Part shown: positions 34,504 to 47,738 of the stretch, piece by piece
Position numbering within the stretch: position 1 is the first letter of the stretch
How the letters are laid out: each line of letters opens with the position of its first letter
NCBI GenBank assembly: GCA_013399855.1
Contig: VXAY01006781.1
Span: forward strand, 105,685 to 169,684
Length of the DNA stretch: 64,000 nt
Reading direction: 5' to 3'
Origin: Oxyruncus cristatus
Taxonomy: Eukaryota; Chordata; Aves; Passeriformes; Cotingidae
Made by a program: the position numbers and the translations under genes
The notes under the pieces: model-generated
The model's input: only the letters and a program-made list of their open reading frames with translations
Told to the model about the DNA's origin: nothing
Databases searched by the model: none

Positions 34504-35256
34504 AATAATTTCTTCTCCTTTTTAAGTTATTTTGATATATTTCAGTTTTAGAAGTGATCTAATACATCTGTGAAAAAATGTCCTGACTGCTACTTTTGCT
34601 TGTCCAGGAAATTGAGAAAGCCAGATCAGGTACTTTCTGAGTATTGTTGGAGAAGGGCAAATTAGTCCTGACCCTTCAGTGTAATACTTAGTGCTGAAGA
34701 AAGATGATAGCTAGAGGTGCCACTAAGTGTGGGATTTTTTTTCAGTTTCCTTAAACAAATCCCAGTGGTTGCAGTTTTCTTCATGTGGAACTACTGTTTT
34801 GTTGCCAGTCAAGTTTAAGATGTAACACTCAGTTTGGAAATGTAAAACTGTTTCTAGACTTCTTACCTCATCAGCTCGTATGTACTGAGCAATGCCAGGG
34901 GACCATGAGCACAGATAGAGTGAAAAGCTGTGGAGAAATACAGATTACTTTAAGAACCCAGGTTCAAGCCATGTGCTTGCCCAGATATTTCACTTATATT
35001 TAAGGCTCCCAAAATTTCACCCACCGAACTTTTGCAAAGCCTTTTGGTTCTTGAGGTGGCATAAAAGAGAAAACTCTGCATACCTTTTCCAAGAGATTTC
35101 TTTTAATTTAGTGAGAAAATAGACGCTTTGGCAAAAGTTTCACAGTTTCTATACAAAGTTTTCATACAACCAAGAAAAAGAAGCATTTCACAAAGCACCC
35201 AGCACACAGCAGCTCAACAGCTGAGTAAAATACAACCCATCAGTTTTAAGTTACTC

Positions 35257-35374
35257 AAAATATCAAGAAAGGAGTAAAGAAAGAAAATAAATTAAAAGAA
35301 GAATCAGCAGTGAAGAGAGAGAGAGGAGAAGAGAAAAGGAGTAAAGAAAGAGAGCAGAATAAGAGAAAAGTAGT
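35257..35374. repeat. Purine-rich (GA/AAG) tract
   Basis: Over 110 bases almost purely A and G on the plus strand, with GAGAGAGAGAG at its centre. It is followed by GC-richer DNA. A polypurine tract of an LTR element was considered, but no LTR edge could be placed. Confidence 0.7.
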
Positions 35375-36351
35375 TATTGCTGAGGATTCTTCACATGGTG
35401 GCGGCTGGAAAGAGGAAGCGGAGCCCATGTGCTGCTGTGTTTATGTGTTCTTGCCCTCTGTGGTCAACACCCTCTCCACCCCAGGATGGACCTCTGGCTC
35501 ACTGACCACTCTGTAGGTCCAGACTACAGTGAGAGGTAGCAAAGCCACCAGAGGCTGCGGGGGTATGATGTGGGTGGGCTGCCCTTTTGACTGACAGCTA
35601 CTGCATGCAGCTTCTGAGAGCCTGCCATGTGAGTTCCGAAGCTGCAGGCCTGGTCCCTCTCTCCCAGGTATACACACACCCGAGTTTGTTCCAAATGATT
35701 ACATCATCTAGTGAGATTCGAATCCAGTGTCTCACAATGACCAAGGGAAAACATTCCAAAAAAGGTGCTTCTGCTGGACTGGAGCTTCTGTTCCAGGGAA
35801 ACTGCCTTCTTGAATTTTCTCAATGACAGCAGATCTTAACACCTGCGTTAGTTACAAATCTTCTAGTCCCAAAAATTTTTGTGTGACAAACATTTACATT
35901 TCTAGTGTAAATTTGCAAATAATACAGATTTAATAAATGGAAAGCAGTTGAGAGCAATAAAACAAACAATGCTGTTTGTAAACCCAGAGTTTATTATCAT
36001 CATAAATATTATCATATGTTATCACTGTAAGAGTTTGTGTATTGGGTGGTAGCTTTTAAAAATCTGCTTTAATGTTGCCATTAGAAAATGATAGCAAAGA
36101 CTTTCCTTGGGCTGGTAGGAATCAAAGCTGACTCTTCCTTTATTCAACACATTCAGTAGTTGAAGTATCACAAATAAGCACAGCACATACCTACTAGAAT
36201 TTGATACTAAGACATTTTTGAGCTAATTCTCTAAATACCCAAGAATTTCCTAAGACAGATGGAGTTATGTTGTATCCTTTCAGCTACATTTTCCAGTATG
36301 CTACACTAGGCTTCCCTCTGAGTTTTGATACATGTTAAACCTTCATTAGAG

Positions 36352-36366
36352 TATATATATATATAT
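36352..36366. repeat. (TA)n microsatellite
   Basis: An uninterrupted TA run of about seven units. Confidence 0.8.
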
Positions 36367-37292
36367 CATCCTACTTAGTGGGATTATTAGTGTAAGCAGC
36401 ATTGCTGGTGTGTTGCTTTTGCTATTGCTAAGCAATGGTGTCTGAACAGAAGTTTAGGAATTTGTTTCTCATTGTGATGTAAGCTGACACCAGATGAACA
36501 CAAAGTTCTTAATCCTCACTACAGGGGAAATTTCTCAATGCATAGTTTTGATTATTACTTAATATTGCTGGAAATATTTTGAAAATATTCAGAAAAATTC
36601 TACTCCTACTCAGCTGGAGAAAAAGCCAATAGGATCAGATTGTAAAGGTACAAAAAAAAAAAAAATAATTCTCACAGACTGCGCTTGTTTTTTTGCACTG
36701 GGACTGAAGTTAATTTAGTCACACCTTTTTACTGAGGACTTCTGTAATAAGGATTGCAAGTCACAATATTGGCCTTGATGGTTTGCCTGGGAAACAATAG
36801 CACTTTAACAAAAAGTTGAAGTAAGGAATAAGAGTATGTCCAGACATTGGTTGCTTTGTCCTATATTACAAACAATAATGTGCGTTAAACAAAGCACTTT
36901 TAATCTTATGAGTTAAAGATTAATCTTTGATTATGTCTTATATACGACCCTGAACCACAGACATATCCTATTAATATTTCCCTTCATTTGTGCAAGGCTG
37001 TACTTACAAACTGTTTGGTTATTATTTTAATGATTACTCAAAAGACCCTAAAAGATACAAATCTCATACTTTTATATCCACTCTCAAAAGAAAAAAAGTT
37101 AATCTAGGAAACACTGTGAGGAATTTGAAAATATTCCACACAAAGTAACCCTAAACAAGAGAAAATAAAAAGCATTTTTTCAGCCTAAACCATAGCCAAA
37201 CCAAACTAAACCAAACTATGGTGTTACAACATGGTGTAATGTGAATGAGTGTGAATAAGTCATGTATGATTAAGTGACAGCCCATAAAGAAT

Positions 37293-37436
37293 CTAGAATC
37301 ATAGAATAGCTTAGGTTCAGGGGGTCTTAAGTTTTTAAGTTGGTCTTATGCTTTGTTCAGAGCACAGTAACTTATATTGGGTTGCACAGGACCTTGTCCA
37401 GTTTTATTTTAATACCTGCAAGAGTGGAAACATATT
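37293..37436 (-). mobile_element. CR1 LINE 3' UTR scrap, minus strand, old
   Basis: Starts with the inverted octamer tail CTAGAATCATAGAATAGC and continues as inverted 3' UTR and C-terminal region (TTGCACAGGACCTTGTCCAG). Strongly diverged and only about 145 bases. Confidence 0.72.
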
Positions 37437-40400
37437 TGATTTTACAAGGATTTTTTATTTAAGTAAGACAGTCTGTGTACAAACCTTCACAATGCAAGAA
37501 TTTGCAATTGTGAAATGTGAAAAAAGGTCTTTTCTGTGAGTTGGATGAAATTTTAAAGCAACAAGCACTGTTGACATTGTTTTTCATTTTCTTTTGAAAT
37601 TTGCGTTTAGTACATCAGGTTTTCAGTCTCAGATCAGATGCAAAAGTCAAATGAACATTAGATTCTTTTAATATTTCATTAAAAATAAAAAAGAACAATG
37701 AGTGTGAACATAAATATTTGCCCATGCATTTTATATCTTTTTCCTTATAAAGTCGTAAAAGTATTTTCCAAGATAATTACGTATTTTAGTGATTCAGATA
37801 GATTAATTAAAAACTTCTACAGAATTGACTGTAGTTAAAATTTGACTTTTTTACTTACATTAAAAAAACCTGGAGGAAGTCACAATAAAGGTGCGAAGGG
37901 TGATAAGATCTGAGACTAACATAACTGATAATAATTGAGAAGAGTAATCTTTCTTCCTCACACTGCCTCCACAAAGTGAGGCTCTTGAAGACTATACACA
38001 ACGTGCCTCATTTCATCCAGGTGTCTTTTAAATCACCATCTGCATGCTATGTTGAGCTTGGCCCTGATGTTTTCAACATTAATATGGTGTTGGTTTAGTG
38101 GATTATGCAACTGGAGTTTCTGAACCACCAGTGATACATCTTTAATTTTGTATTCAGCTAAGATACACTACCAGTGTATTTGGTAAAACTATCTCTTAAA
38201 AAACACAAATGTATAAACAGTCTTTAAGGAAATTGTATTCTCGAAACATGGCAAAGAGAAACAAGGGAATACTGTCTTCCCTCGTGAAGCCTTGCTTGGC
38301 AGAATCTTTCACAGTAAGCCAGTCTATGCTAGCCCCAATTCATACGCAGAGCTTGAAGAGATGTTTGTTTTTTTGGGATTTTTTTTGCATTTTCTAGATT
38401 ACTGTCCCTGTCTAGATGAACTTTTGCCTCACAGTTATAAAACCAGAGGAGATTTCATGTCTGGAGAGAAAGACAGATCGGCTATTTCATGAGGCAAATG
38501 CTCTTTACATCAGGAAGTGCAAAAATCTTCAAAGGTATAGTCAGCAAACCATCCATAAGGGAAACTTCATCTTAAACTGGCAGAACTAGTACTTTTAATC
38601 TCTTCTGAATGTTTCTCTTTTAAATGTGCTTTGAAAATTCTTATTTATCACTGCAATTCTCAAACATTTTTATATATCTATGAGAACTTTTCCCAGTGAA
38701 GTCTTGTAGCTACGAGCTACAGTTTAATAGAATATTTACTTAAGCATATTTATTTTTTCATCCCTTTGTCACAAAACAGAGTAAACACCAATGTTCATTT
38801 ACCTGTAGAAGCATCTTGAATTTTTTTGATAATTTTTTTAGTTCGTTTTCATTTCTACTTTTTTTCAGTATACTTCAGCTGTTTGGAGAGGTAACACATC
38901 AACACATTACTAGTTTCAATGAGAATTTTATACCATAATAATAAAATTGAATTTTATGTAACACTTTGATTAAAAAAGGAGAAACTTCCAGAGGAGTTGA
39001 TCTTTACCAGAACCATTGGTAGATTTCAATACATGACACCAAGTCCTAATAATTTCAATAGAACTCAGTCATAATACTTTTTTTTTACCAGCACCTTGAT
39101 TATTTCACTCAGATAACTGAGTAGTTAATTATGAAAGAGTTTGAAGCTGATGACCTTTCTTGTAAAGTCATTTGTGATAATAATTTTTTTTTTAGTGAAA
39201 TAATGGTTTGATACTTCAATTTGCATCAAAGAATAATGTATGAGCTCTCTTTACTTTTTTATTCCAAGCTTTGGAGACAGAATTCAAACTGATTTATACC
39301 TGAATGGATGCGTTAAAAATAGCTGTACCACCCTATCCTTTAATCAGTATGCTTCTGAGTCAATTCCTTATTAGTTCCTCTGGCATTTGAAAAAAAAACA
39401 GAAAAAAAGTTGATAATCAAAATGCCAATCTACACTTTATCTTCATATACTACTTGTGTTTAAAATGACAAAAATTTATTTGCAAATCTCAATTTTTATA
39501 TTCCTTGCATTTTTACTATTAGTAGGAAATAAAAGAATTTCAAATGTATGTTTGTAAAGCTAAGTCCCTTTTCCTTGTTTGTGTTCTTTTCTCATAAAAC
39601 CTACCAAACAGATGTATATACTTGTTGTCAGCTGTATTTGTCACTGTACAAGCTTTTCACTCTTCCACTTTTACTCTTGCCAGCTTTTCAGCATGTTGTT
39701 AGACATGATTTATTGTGTGCTGTCATCCCATAGTTTCTTTACAAAGAAACCAATCTAACTACAATTTCTGAATGAAGAAGTCATCCAAATAGTAGTCAGA
39801 AGAACATAGTACTTATCTGATCATCTGTAACTTGATGTTTGTTTAGTCTCACAGTTTTCCATTTTTGGGCATTTTGGATGGGAATTAAAAAAAAAAGAGA
39901 ACATATTACTGTATTCCATTCTCATGGGAACAATAAACACATAAATACCACCATGCTCTATATACTTTTAACATAAAGAATACAATTTTTCCAGTGTTTT
40001 TAAATGTCCTTTATTACATTGAAAGTTAATCTCCTTGGGCTATCAATGTTGAGTTATTGAACAATTATCTCCTTATAAAACTGTTCATAAGAGATAATAC
40101 ATGGACAGTGCATAAATCTCGAGATCCTGTTCACCATCACTTCATAAATCCAAATCAGGGAGAATTAATCATAGTAATCTAGTTGGCCATTAACAGATCT
40201 GAAATGGAAAACTGTGTTTCTTTCACAAATTCATATTTATATTGGTCTAACTCAATCATCTAGACAACAACATAGGACCAATGACTTAGAACAAGAAGGG
40301 AAATTGTGGTAAATACATTAAAAAATCCATTTACTGAAAAAACCTCTGGTCCCCACCTCAGAAATTTAGAACCTGTAGCTAAAGATGCCATACAAGATCT

Positions 40401-43400
40401 ATTTTGTTTTCAGTGTTTTTCAATGTTCAGTATTCAGCAGAGAAAATCCACTCCAAATAGTTCCAAATAATGCTTATAACTTTGTAGTGTAAAATAGCTG
40501 TGTTCTACAGTATACATTACCTTAGCAAAGAGAACCTATAAGATTAAAGTTGTTAACGTTGTCCTTTCAAACCATACATTGTAAACTTTCTTTGTGTGTG
40601 ACAGATTCTACTGCTATTGTCAGAAGCATATGGGTCTCAAGGTGAAAGCTGTAATAAGCAATACAAATGTCAGTTTGATGCTTCCAAACGCTTATGACTA
40701 TTTTGCAGAGAGGTTTCTGGCCTTATTAAGTCTACTAATGTTGTTTTATCAAATTAATTCATCATTGATGAGTGCTATTTTCTCCCTTTCATCTTCAAGT
40801 ATGCTCACAAGGCGTTTCCAAATGCGAAGACTCCCATTTCCATCTGAATGTGGCTATCTACATCTCACTCTAGTAGTCTTCTGACAGCAAGAAAAAAACC
40901 CCAAAAGGCAGTGATATGACACACACTGTCACTCTTCCTGACTTACTGCATTCATTCATATCATAAAGCATGTTTGGAAGACACAGTTCTTTTCAGATGT
41001 GAGAGATGCTAATGTACCCAAAGAAAATAAAAATTACATCTGAGATGAAGATTCATCTAAACACTGTCATTTATCTTGTACAGCTGGTGTTGCTGCCCAT
41101 GGAGGAGCTATCTTGAAGTTTTCCACTGACAATAACCTACCTTTGTCTGTTTATAGCCATAATCATCATAAATCATTCAGACTAAAACATCTCTGCATGC
41201 ATACTGAGACTGGAATAAATAATTTGGCTACTCTGTGGTAAAAATAATAATGGCACTAAAATGACTGATAAAACTATTACTGTGGAGGTTCTGAATTTGA
41301 GCAAAAGATGTCCTTTGCTTCAGGAAAGCAGTATTTGCTTTTTCCATGAAAAATGCCACCTAAATTTTGCCTAAACTTTAACCATCGAAAAATTCTGTTT
41401 AGCACATGTTTGGCAGGAATGCAATAGAGTTTGGCTGATACATTTGTCAGACCTTTAACTTCTTGGCTGGAACTGTGAGGCATAAGATGCTTCCTCTCAC
41501 TGCCCAAGGTAGCACTGGTGCATGATAGCAGTCCAGGTCCACAGGCTCCTGAAATATTAACAGGTTGAGCACAGCAGAATGTACACTTCCACACATTATT
41601 TTTTGTCCTATATAGAATCTCTATGTACAATGATAGACAAAAGTAGGATTCACATGAAACAGCTCAATAAACCCAAGGTGAAATGGCATACGCCTAAATT
41701 AGCCATTAAAAACAGATTAAATGAAAGTTTATGTTAAAATGATCCCATCTCTTAAATCTCAGCATCATCCTTGTGATATTCCCACTTGTGATGCTCCCCA
41801 CACTGAGTGGGGAAGTACAATCTGGCATTCTTGCCTTGAGTTGTGAATCTCAGCTATCCCTTCCTTGTAAAACAAATGCAGTGCTCATGCCTCCTTCTAC
41901 TTTGTGTACCAAGGTTCAGTGAAGAGAATATTTATTCTGTTCCTACAAAATCTGTGTAATTCTGTCTAAAGGTAGCTGAACACACAGTTGTCCTACCTTA
42001 TGAAGGAGGACATTAAGTCCTTTATGTGAAAATGGTTTCAGTATTAAAAAAAATTTTTTTTGAGGCAGTGGAGGAAAAGGGATCCATTTTAGAAATTATT
42101 CATTAGATTCAATAGCTCAGTGTTGTTATATGCTCCAAAGAACACCTAGTTATTTCATTACTAATTACTATAATATATTCTTGTGTTCTAATTTCTCTTT
42201 GAGAGATGAGAACACTCTGAATTTAGTGACTTTATCACTATTGACTTGAAAGGAGTCAAGGTTCTGTGGAAAGTGCTAACAGTAGAAGATGGTCCCAAAC
42301 AAAAAGCAAACTTGGTTGCTTGCTCCGTTTCTGACAACTTGTCACTGAAATGTATTTCCTTAGCACAGTTGAAAATTACAATTGGTGTTGTGGAAATTTT
42401 TCCTTAGATGAATCCAAGAAGGCTTCATTCTTATCATCACAAGGAGAGCAAGACAGTGAAAATTACATTGAAAGGGGCAAATTAGGTGAACAAATAGCAC
42501 TGCTATGAAGTCCATGTTAAAGAAATCATAAATTAGTCTTTAGCCAAGGTGACTTCTTCCAAGGATCTCTGATTTCTGCTGTAAACAAAACAAAATTTTC
42601 ATCCTCTTCTATTTGTTTTCATGGATATTTTTGTTTCTGACTACTGTATAACTTCCCTACATATAAAGCTACATGACTTGATATATTTAAAAAGTTCTGT
42701 CAGATCTGACACCGTTGTTATTCAAAAAGCTTCCAGAGACTCTTCTGAAGTTTTATGAAGCTAACTTAAAAGACTGCCAGCAGCAAGCTAATTAGCTTAA
42801 TTCATGTAATCCTAGGACATGAAGAGAAATTTCATGAGTGTCAAGTACAGTATCAAGTTCCACTCAATGGCTTTGGCAAAATAAAACAAAAATTATGCAT
42901 GACCAAATTGACTTGAGTAACAAGTGTGTGGCAAATTCTAGAGAAATGTGCTTTTTGGTATGCAAGAAAAAGGAAGCCTAAAAACAAATGATTGACTAGA
43001 GACTGCAGCTTGGCAGCGTACACAGCTTGTTGCACTGACAAGAAGTTTTCTGATATGTGTCTACTTTAGTTTGTAAATTGTTACAGAAAGAAGAAGAAAG
43101 AAAAGCTGAAGTTGCATTTTTCCCAGATATAATAGTGAATTTCTGAAGACACAAAATATTGAGAGATTATTAAGCTTTCACCCTGTTGTATAACTTGTGC
43201 ACACCTGATGCTTTTCTTTCTCTTTGCAGAAACATGTTTAGATCTTCCTCCAGCTTGACTACGCATCTTTGTCTTCATGTCAAAGAGATTGACCTAACCT
43301 GCTGAATATCTGACCTGTGGTGCATGTTTTCATAAACAATCTTGGTTTAGTAAGCAGTAGTCAGTCTAGTGCTTCCTATCTCTGCTTTTTCTTCCCTGCT

Positions 43401-44737
43401 TTTTTTTGTCCATGTCCTCTTCTGTTTTCTGGCAGCACATTTCAATATTGAGTCAATAGTGCTGCTGGTCCGGCAATCTTCTCTTTAAAACAGTGTATTT
43501 CTGTGGTTCATTCTTGTAAAACTCAGAACTGTCTTCCTTTGCAAAATTACAGTTCACTTCAAGGAGTGCATTGGTAGGACACATATTTTCATAGGGAGAG
43601 AATAAGAATAGTGCTGTAAGACATTTCTCTTATTTGCAGATTTAAAAAATGTAGTTGTGCAAAATGATCTTGCACAAGATAACAACGAGGCTGTGAATAA
43701 AATAGGAATAATTTCTGAGACCTATCCATATCCATGGATAATATATTTCACTGTACAAGAGATAATATACAATCATGAATTAAGGTAGACCATGAAACTT
43801 TCCATGTTGTGAGCTCCAAAGGCTGCTATATAAAGAATAAGGTGCAAAGTGAGCTTCTGTGCAAAGACAGATTTTCTTTCCCTGAGGAAAGATTGAAAAA
43901 AAAAAATATTTGCAGGGAAACATTATTTTGTTTACAGGATGAAAAAGCAATAAAATGGACAGATTCATACCAATGTGAACCTAAACACTAAAAATCTTTC
44001 AAGCTTGCTGCCAAGGTCAAGGAAAGATTACTTTTTTTCCCTCTTTTTCATTAGCAAAGGAACATCAAAGACTTGAAACAAAGGACAAGTGTTTACAAAG
44101 ACTGGAAGAAATTAATAACTATTTCTGTTCTTAAGAAGAGAGTCTTAAATTTTAATAAGAAACTGTGAACAAAAAGCTATGCAGATTTGCCTGTTACAAG
44201 ATGTCTTCCACAGTAACAGTCTGACAGTTGGCCTCAAGAAAAGGTACTTTTGTAATAAAACATTTTTTTAGGCCAGGTCTTTCATAATGCCAGTCCAATG
44301 ACTGCAGGGAGGTGGTAAGATGGTATGAACATAAGGGAAGTACCCATTCATAAGTCTGCGGAAACAGACTATGGTCTATGGCATGCTTTCTGAATGGCAC
44401 CAGTGAAAACAGGGATGTTAGCTGCCAGCATTTTGTTTGAAAAAAAAAGAGAAATTACTATTGTTTCAACTGATGGCAAGGTTACTGGGGCACTGTTCAT
44501 ACACAGGAGAAAAAAATATTCAGAGACCACTCTGTGACACAGGAAGCTGGAGTTTACCATTTCACATAAGTATTTCTGTACGTATCTTTGATAAGAAGGG
44601 TTATTGTCATCTTCCATGACAATTAATTCAGCATCCTCTGAGCACACTACCATACACTGTAGAGGAAGGGGTGATACCTTCTGAAAATATTAGCCTAAAC
44701 TTACCTGTATTTTTTTTGGCTTATTAGGAAATATTTT

Positions 44738-44757
44738 TCAATTCAATTCAATTCAGT
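44738..44757. repeat. (AATTC)n short tandem
   Basis: Three to four AATTC units, the last imperfect. Confidence 0.7.
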
Positions 44758-45174
44758 TCAAATCTCCTACTGTGATTAATAGACAGTTTTCAGTATCAAA
44801 GCTAGGTATGTTCAAGCTTTCCTATATAAGTTAATATGATACTGCAGTCAAAATAGTATGAAATTTGAGAAGACGAGCTTATTACAAAATTTCTCTTGCC
44901 CACCTCCAGCCTATACCCTGGGAGAAACACTGAAAGATGTATAATACCTTGATGCTGTGCAAAGATAATTCAACGCTAGCTAAAGCATTTGTGAGTTATT
45001 AGCACTGGTTTAGTCACCAATCTAAAGCACAACACCATATGGAATACTATGAGTAAACTTAACTTCATCCCTGCCAGACCCAGTAAAATAGGGAAAGGAA
45101 AGAAGATAAATAAAAATAAAAATTATTTACCAGTGTAGTAAAATAATTCTCCAAGTAAGTAAGATAAATGAAAA

Positions 45175-45197
45175 ATAATAATAATAATAATGATAAA
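45175..45197. repeat. (AAT)n microsatellite
   Basis: About seven AAT/ATA units ending in a GATAA variant. Confidence 0.8.
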
Positions 45198-46208
45198 ACC
45201 TAAAATACATTCCAGGACAATAAGGCTATATAGGCTGAAACAAAGTCATATGAAGTATGTTCTGTTTCTTCCTTCCTCCTGTCTTCTTTGAAGGCTAAAT
45301 ATCTTTCACTTTTGATTTAATTGTTCAGAACATAACTGAATGATAAAAGTTTTTTAATGGAAATTTCTCGCAGCAACACAATCAATCATATTTCCAGCGC
45401 AATCACTGTCTTGAGCCCCTGAGCCTCACAGACTTCTTTTCTGTGGAGCTTACTTGTTAATTTAGCACTGATCAAAGGCTAAAACATTTATCATGCTTAT
45501 TAGTGAATAAACCTAGCAGCAGGTATCCCAAGTGAGGAAGCAAATCCTCATTTCCTGCAAGAATGAATTGGAAATTATTCAAAGTGCTTGGAAACATTTT
45601 TCAAGAGTGACGAATTGTCAAAAGGAAGCAGCTGATAGATGTGGCAGCTCAAGGGTTAGGAGGAATGAAAAAAAAAGGCGTTTTGCAAAGGTATCTATAG
45701 ACTACTCTATGGGGCTATTCTGTGTGGTTTCCTTTACTTTAATCAAGTCTGAGATCCTGTACCAACTAAACCTTAGAATGAAGTTACAAAGAACTGTATA
45801 AATTATTGTGAGAATTCTTCAACCTTGTTGCTCTAGAACCCTAATCTTTTTTAGTTTCTAAAGATGAATGTTAACACATTGGAGAAGATTCTCTAGAACT
45901 TTATCTATACAAACAACTCTAGTGTGACCTCAGGAGAAATAGTAAACCCTGGTGCATGTGAACCTACCCTTACCAGTATGTAGCAGAGAGAAACAAGGAC
46001 TCTATGGTACTCTGGCTCACCACTGATGGTTTTGATCCATTTACATGTAGGGTAACCTGCCCACGGAAGTTTCTTTGGGAAATGGGAGCTGGATCAACCT
46101 GCTTACCAAATACTCAAAACTAGGTAGGTACTTGCTCTATCTGATGAAGACAATCCCACATGGCCTCTGGAGCTGGTAGACAGGGACAGGAAGCCGAATA
46201 GCTCCCCT

Positions 46209-46523
46209 GTGTTCCAGGAGGAAATAGCCAGTGACCTACTGAGCCACCTGTATCCACACAAGTCCATGGGACCAGATGGGATCCATCTTAGGGTGATAAG
46301 GGAGCTGGCGGAAGAGCTCCCCAAGCTGCTCTCCATCATTTACCAACAGTCCTGGCTCCCTGGGGAGGTCCCAGACGATTGGAAGTTGGCAAATGTCACA
46401 CCAATCCACAAAAAGGGCTGGAAGGAGGACCTAGGAAACTACAGGCCTGTCAGCCTGACCTCCGTGCCTGGCAAAGTTATGGAGCAGATCATCCTAAATG
46501 CAATCACACAGCACCTACAGGAT
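46209..46523 (+). CDS. CR1 ORF2 reverse transcriptase, N-terminal fragment up to gap
   Basis: An open frame through the fingers and start of the palm: FQEEIASDLLSHLYPHKSMG, then PDDWKLANVTPIHKKG, NYRPVSLTSVPGKVMEQII and HLQD just before the N run. The frame is also open upstream to about 46149, so 46209 is a reading convenience, not a biological start. It belongs to a LINE and is not a host gene. Confidence 0.8.
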
Positions 46524-46832
46524 NNNNNNNNNNNNNNNNNNNNNNNNNNNNNNNNNNNNNNNNNNNNNNNNNNNNNNNNNNNNNNNNNNNNNNNNNNNNN
46601 NNNNNNNNNNNNNNNNNNNNNNNNNNNNNNNNNNNNNNNNNNNNNNNNNNNNNNNNNNNNNNNNNNNNNNNNNNNNNNNNNNNNNNNNNNNNNNNNNNNN
46701 NNNNNNNNNNNNNNNNNNNNNNNNNNNNNNNNNNNNNNNNNNNNNNNNNNNNNNNNNNNNNNNNNNNNNNNNNNNNNNNNNNNNNNNNNNNNNNNNNNNN
46801 NNNNNNNNNNNNNNNNNNNNNNNNNNNNNNNN
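46524..46832. other. Assembly gap, 309 N
   Basis: Falls inside the RT palm of the young CR1. Comparison with other CR1 copies suggests somewhat more sequence belongs here. A near-identical multicopy repeat is a common cause of such gaps. Confidence 0.95.
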
Positions 46833-46833
46833 C

Positions 46834-47646
46834 ATTAGCAAATTTGCAGATGACACCAAGCTAGGGGGGAGTGTCGATCAGCTGGAAGGCAGGAGGGTTC
46901 TACAGAGGGACCTGGATAGGCTGGAGAGTTGGGCTTATTCCAATGGGATGAGGTTCAACAAGGCCAAGTGCCGGGTCCTGCACTTTGGCCACAACAACCC
47001 CCTGCAGCGCTACAGGCTGGGCACAGAGTGGCTGGAGAGCAGCCAGGCAGAAAGGGAGCTGGGAGTTTGGATTGACAGGAAGCTGAACATGAGCCAGCAG
47101 TGTGCCCAGGTGGCCAAGAAGGCCAATGGCATCCTGGCCTGGATCAGGAACAGTGTGGCCAGCAGGAACAGGGAAGGGATTCTGCCCCTGTACTCAGCGC
47201 TGGTGAGGCCACACCTGGAGTGCTGTGTCCAGCTCTGGGCCCCTCAGTTCAGGAAGGATATTGAGGGGCTGGAGCAGGTCCAGAGAAGAGCAACCAAGCT
47301 GGTGAAGGGACTTGAGCACAAATCCTATGAGGAGAGGCTGAGGGAGCTGGGGTTGTTTAGCTTGGAGAAGAGAAGGCTCAGGGGAGATCTCATCATTCTC
47401 TACAACTCCCTGAGAGGAGGTTGTAGCCAGGTGGGGGTTGGTCTCTTCTCCCAGGCAATCAGCAGTAGGACAAGAAGGTATGGGCTTAAGCTCTGTCAGG
47501 GGAGGTTTAGGTTAGTTATTAGAAAGAAGTTCTTTACAGAGAGAGTGATCAGGCATTGGAATGGGCTGCCCAGAGAGGTGGTGGATTCACCGTCCCTGGA
47601 GCTTTTTAGGATGAGGTTGGATGTGGCACTGAGTGCCGTGATCTAG
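46834..47646 (+). CDS. CR1 ORF2 reverse transcriptase, C-terminal fragment (intact frame)
   Basis: 270 codons plus stop without a lesion. FADDTKLGG carries both catalytic aspartates. Then come [50 protein letters not shown], the [16 protein letters not shown] helix, [16 protein letters not shown], and the C-terminal [19 protein letters not shown]. The length and end match CR1 ORF2 copies. The palm segment upstream is hidden by the gap. The 309 N keep the frame by arithmetic, but that spacing is not evidence. Confidence 0.88.
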   Translation: MSKFADDTKLGGSVDQLEGRRVLQRDLDRLESWAYSNGMRFNKAKCRVLHFGHNNPLQRYRLGTEWLESSQAERELGVWIDRKLNMSQQCAQVAKKANGILAWIRNSVASRNREGILPLYSALVRPHLECCVQLWAPQFRKDIEGLEQVQRRATKLVKGLEHKSYEERLRELGLFSLEKRRLRGDLIILYNSLRGGCSQVGVGLFSQAISSRTRRYGLKLCQGRFRLVIRKKFFTERVIRHWNGLPREVVDSPSLELFRMRLDVALSAVI

Positions 47647-47738
47647 TAATCACAGTGGGGTTGGATTAAGGGTTGAACTTGATGATCTCGGAGGTCTCTT
47701 CCAATCTAGTTAATTCTATGGTTCTATGATTCTGTGAT

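Larger units (their letters stand above)
32287..37292. other. AT-rich unique sequence with simple repeats
   Basis: No gene recognised. It contains a GAAATCAA(C/G)AT short tandem (about 32737-32765), an A/C-rich CAAA tract at 33380-33480, a CT tract at 34480-34503, a purine-rich tract at 35257-35374 followed by a GC-richer segment to about 35830, and a TA run at 36352-36366. Confidence 0.4.
37437..46129. other. AT-rich unique sequence, no element recognised
   Basis: Nearly 9 kb without a recognised gene or transposon. Small simple repeats include AATTC units at 44738-44757 and AAT units at 45175-45197. Open frames such as 40594-40884 and 41277-41630 show no motif. It may be intronic or intergenic; nothing here tells which. 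Confidence 0.4.
46130..47738 (+). mobile_element. CR1 LINE, well preserved, 5'-truncated, with assembly gap
   Basis: The best-kept CR1 in the window. It begins in the linker before the reverse transcriptase (DNPTWPLELVDRD, 46149-46187), passes MGPDGIHLRVIRELAEELP (about 46266-46322) and VTPIHKKG, and reaches the gap at 46524. After the gap the catalytic FADD box is intact at 46843-46854 and the frame is open to a stop at 47644-47646, at the usual CR1 C-terminus. A 3' UTR of about 90 bases and the ATTCTATG/ATTCTGTG tail follow. High CG content and few lesions mark a recent insertion compared with the other copies. It lacks the endonuclease, so it cannot move itself. Confidence 0.93.

Noticed and set aside
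46209..46838. Continuous 209- and 382-codon frames through the N gap
   Set aside because: The frames are continuous only because N codons are not stops. Only the parts outside 46524-46832 are evidence.
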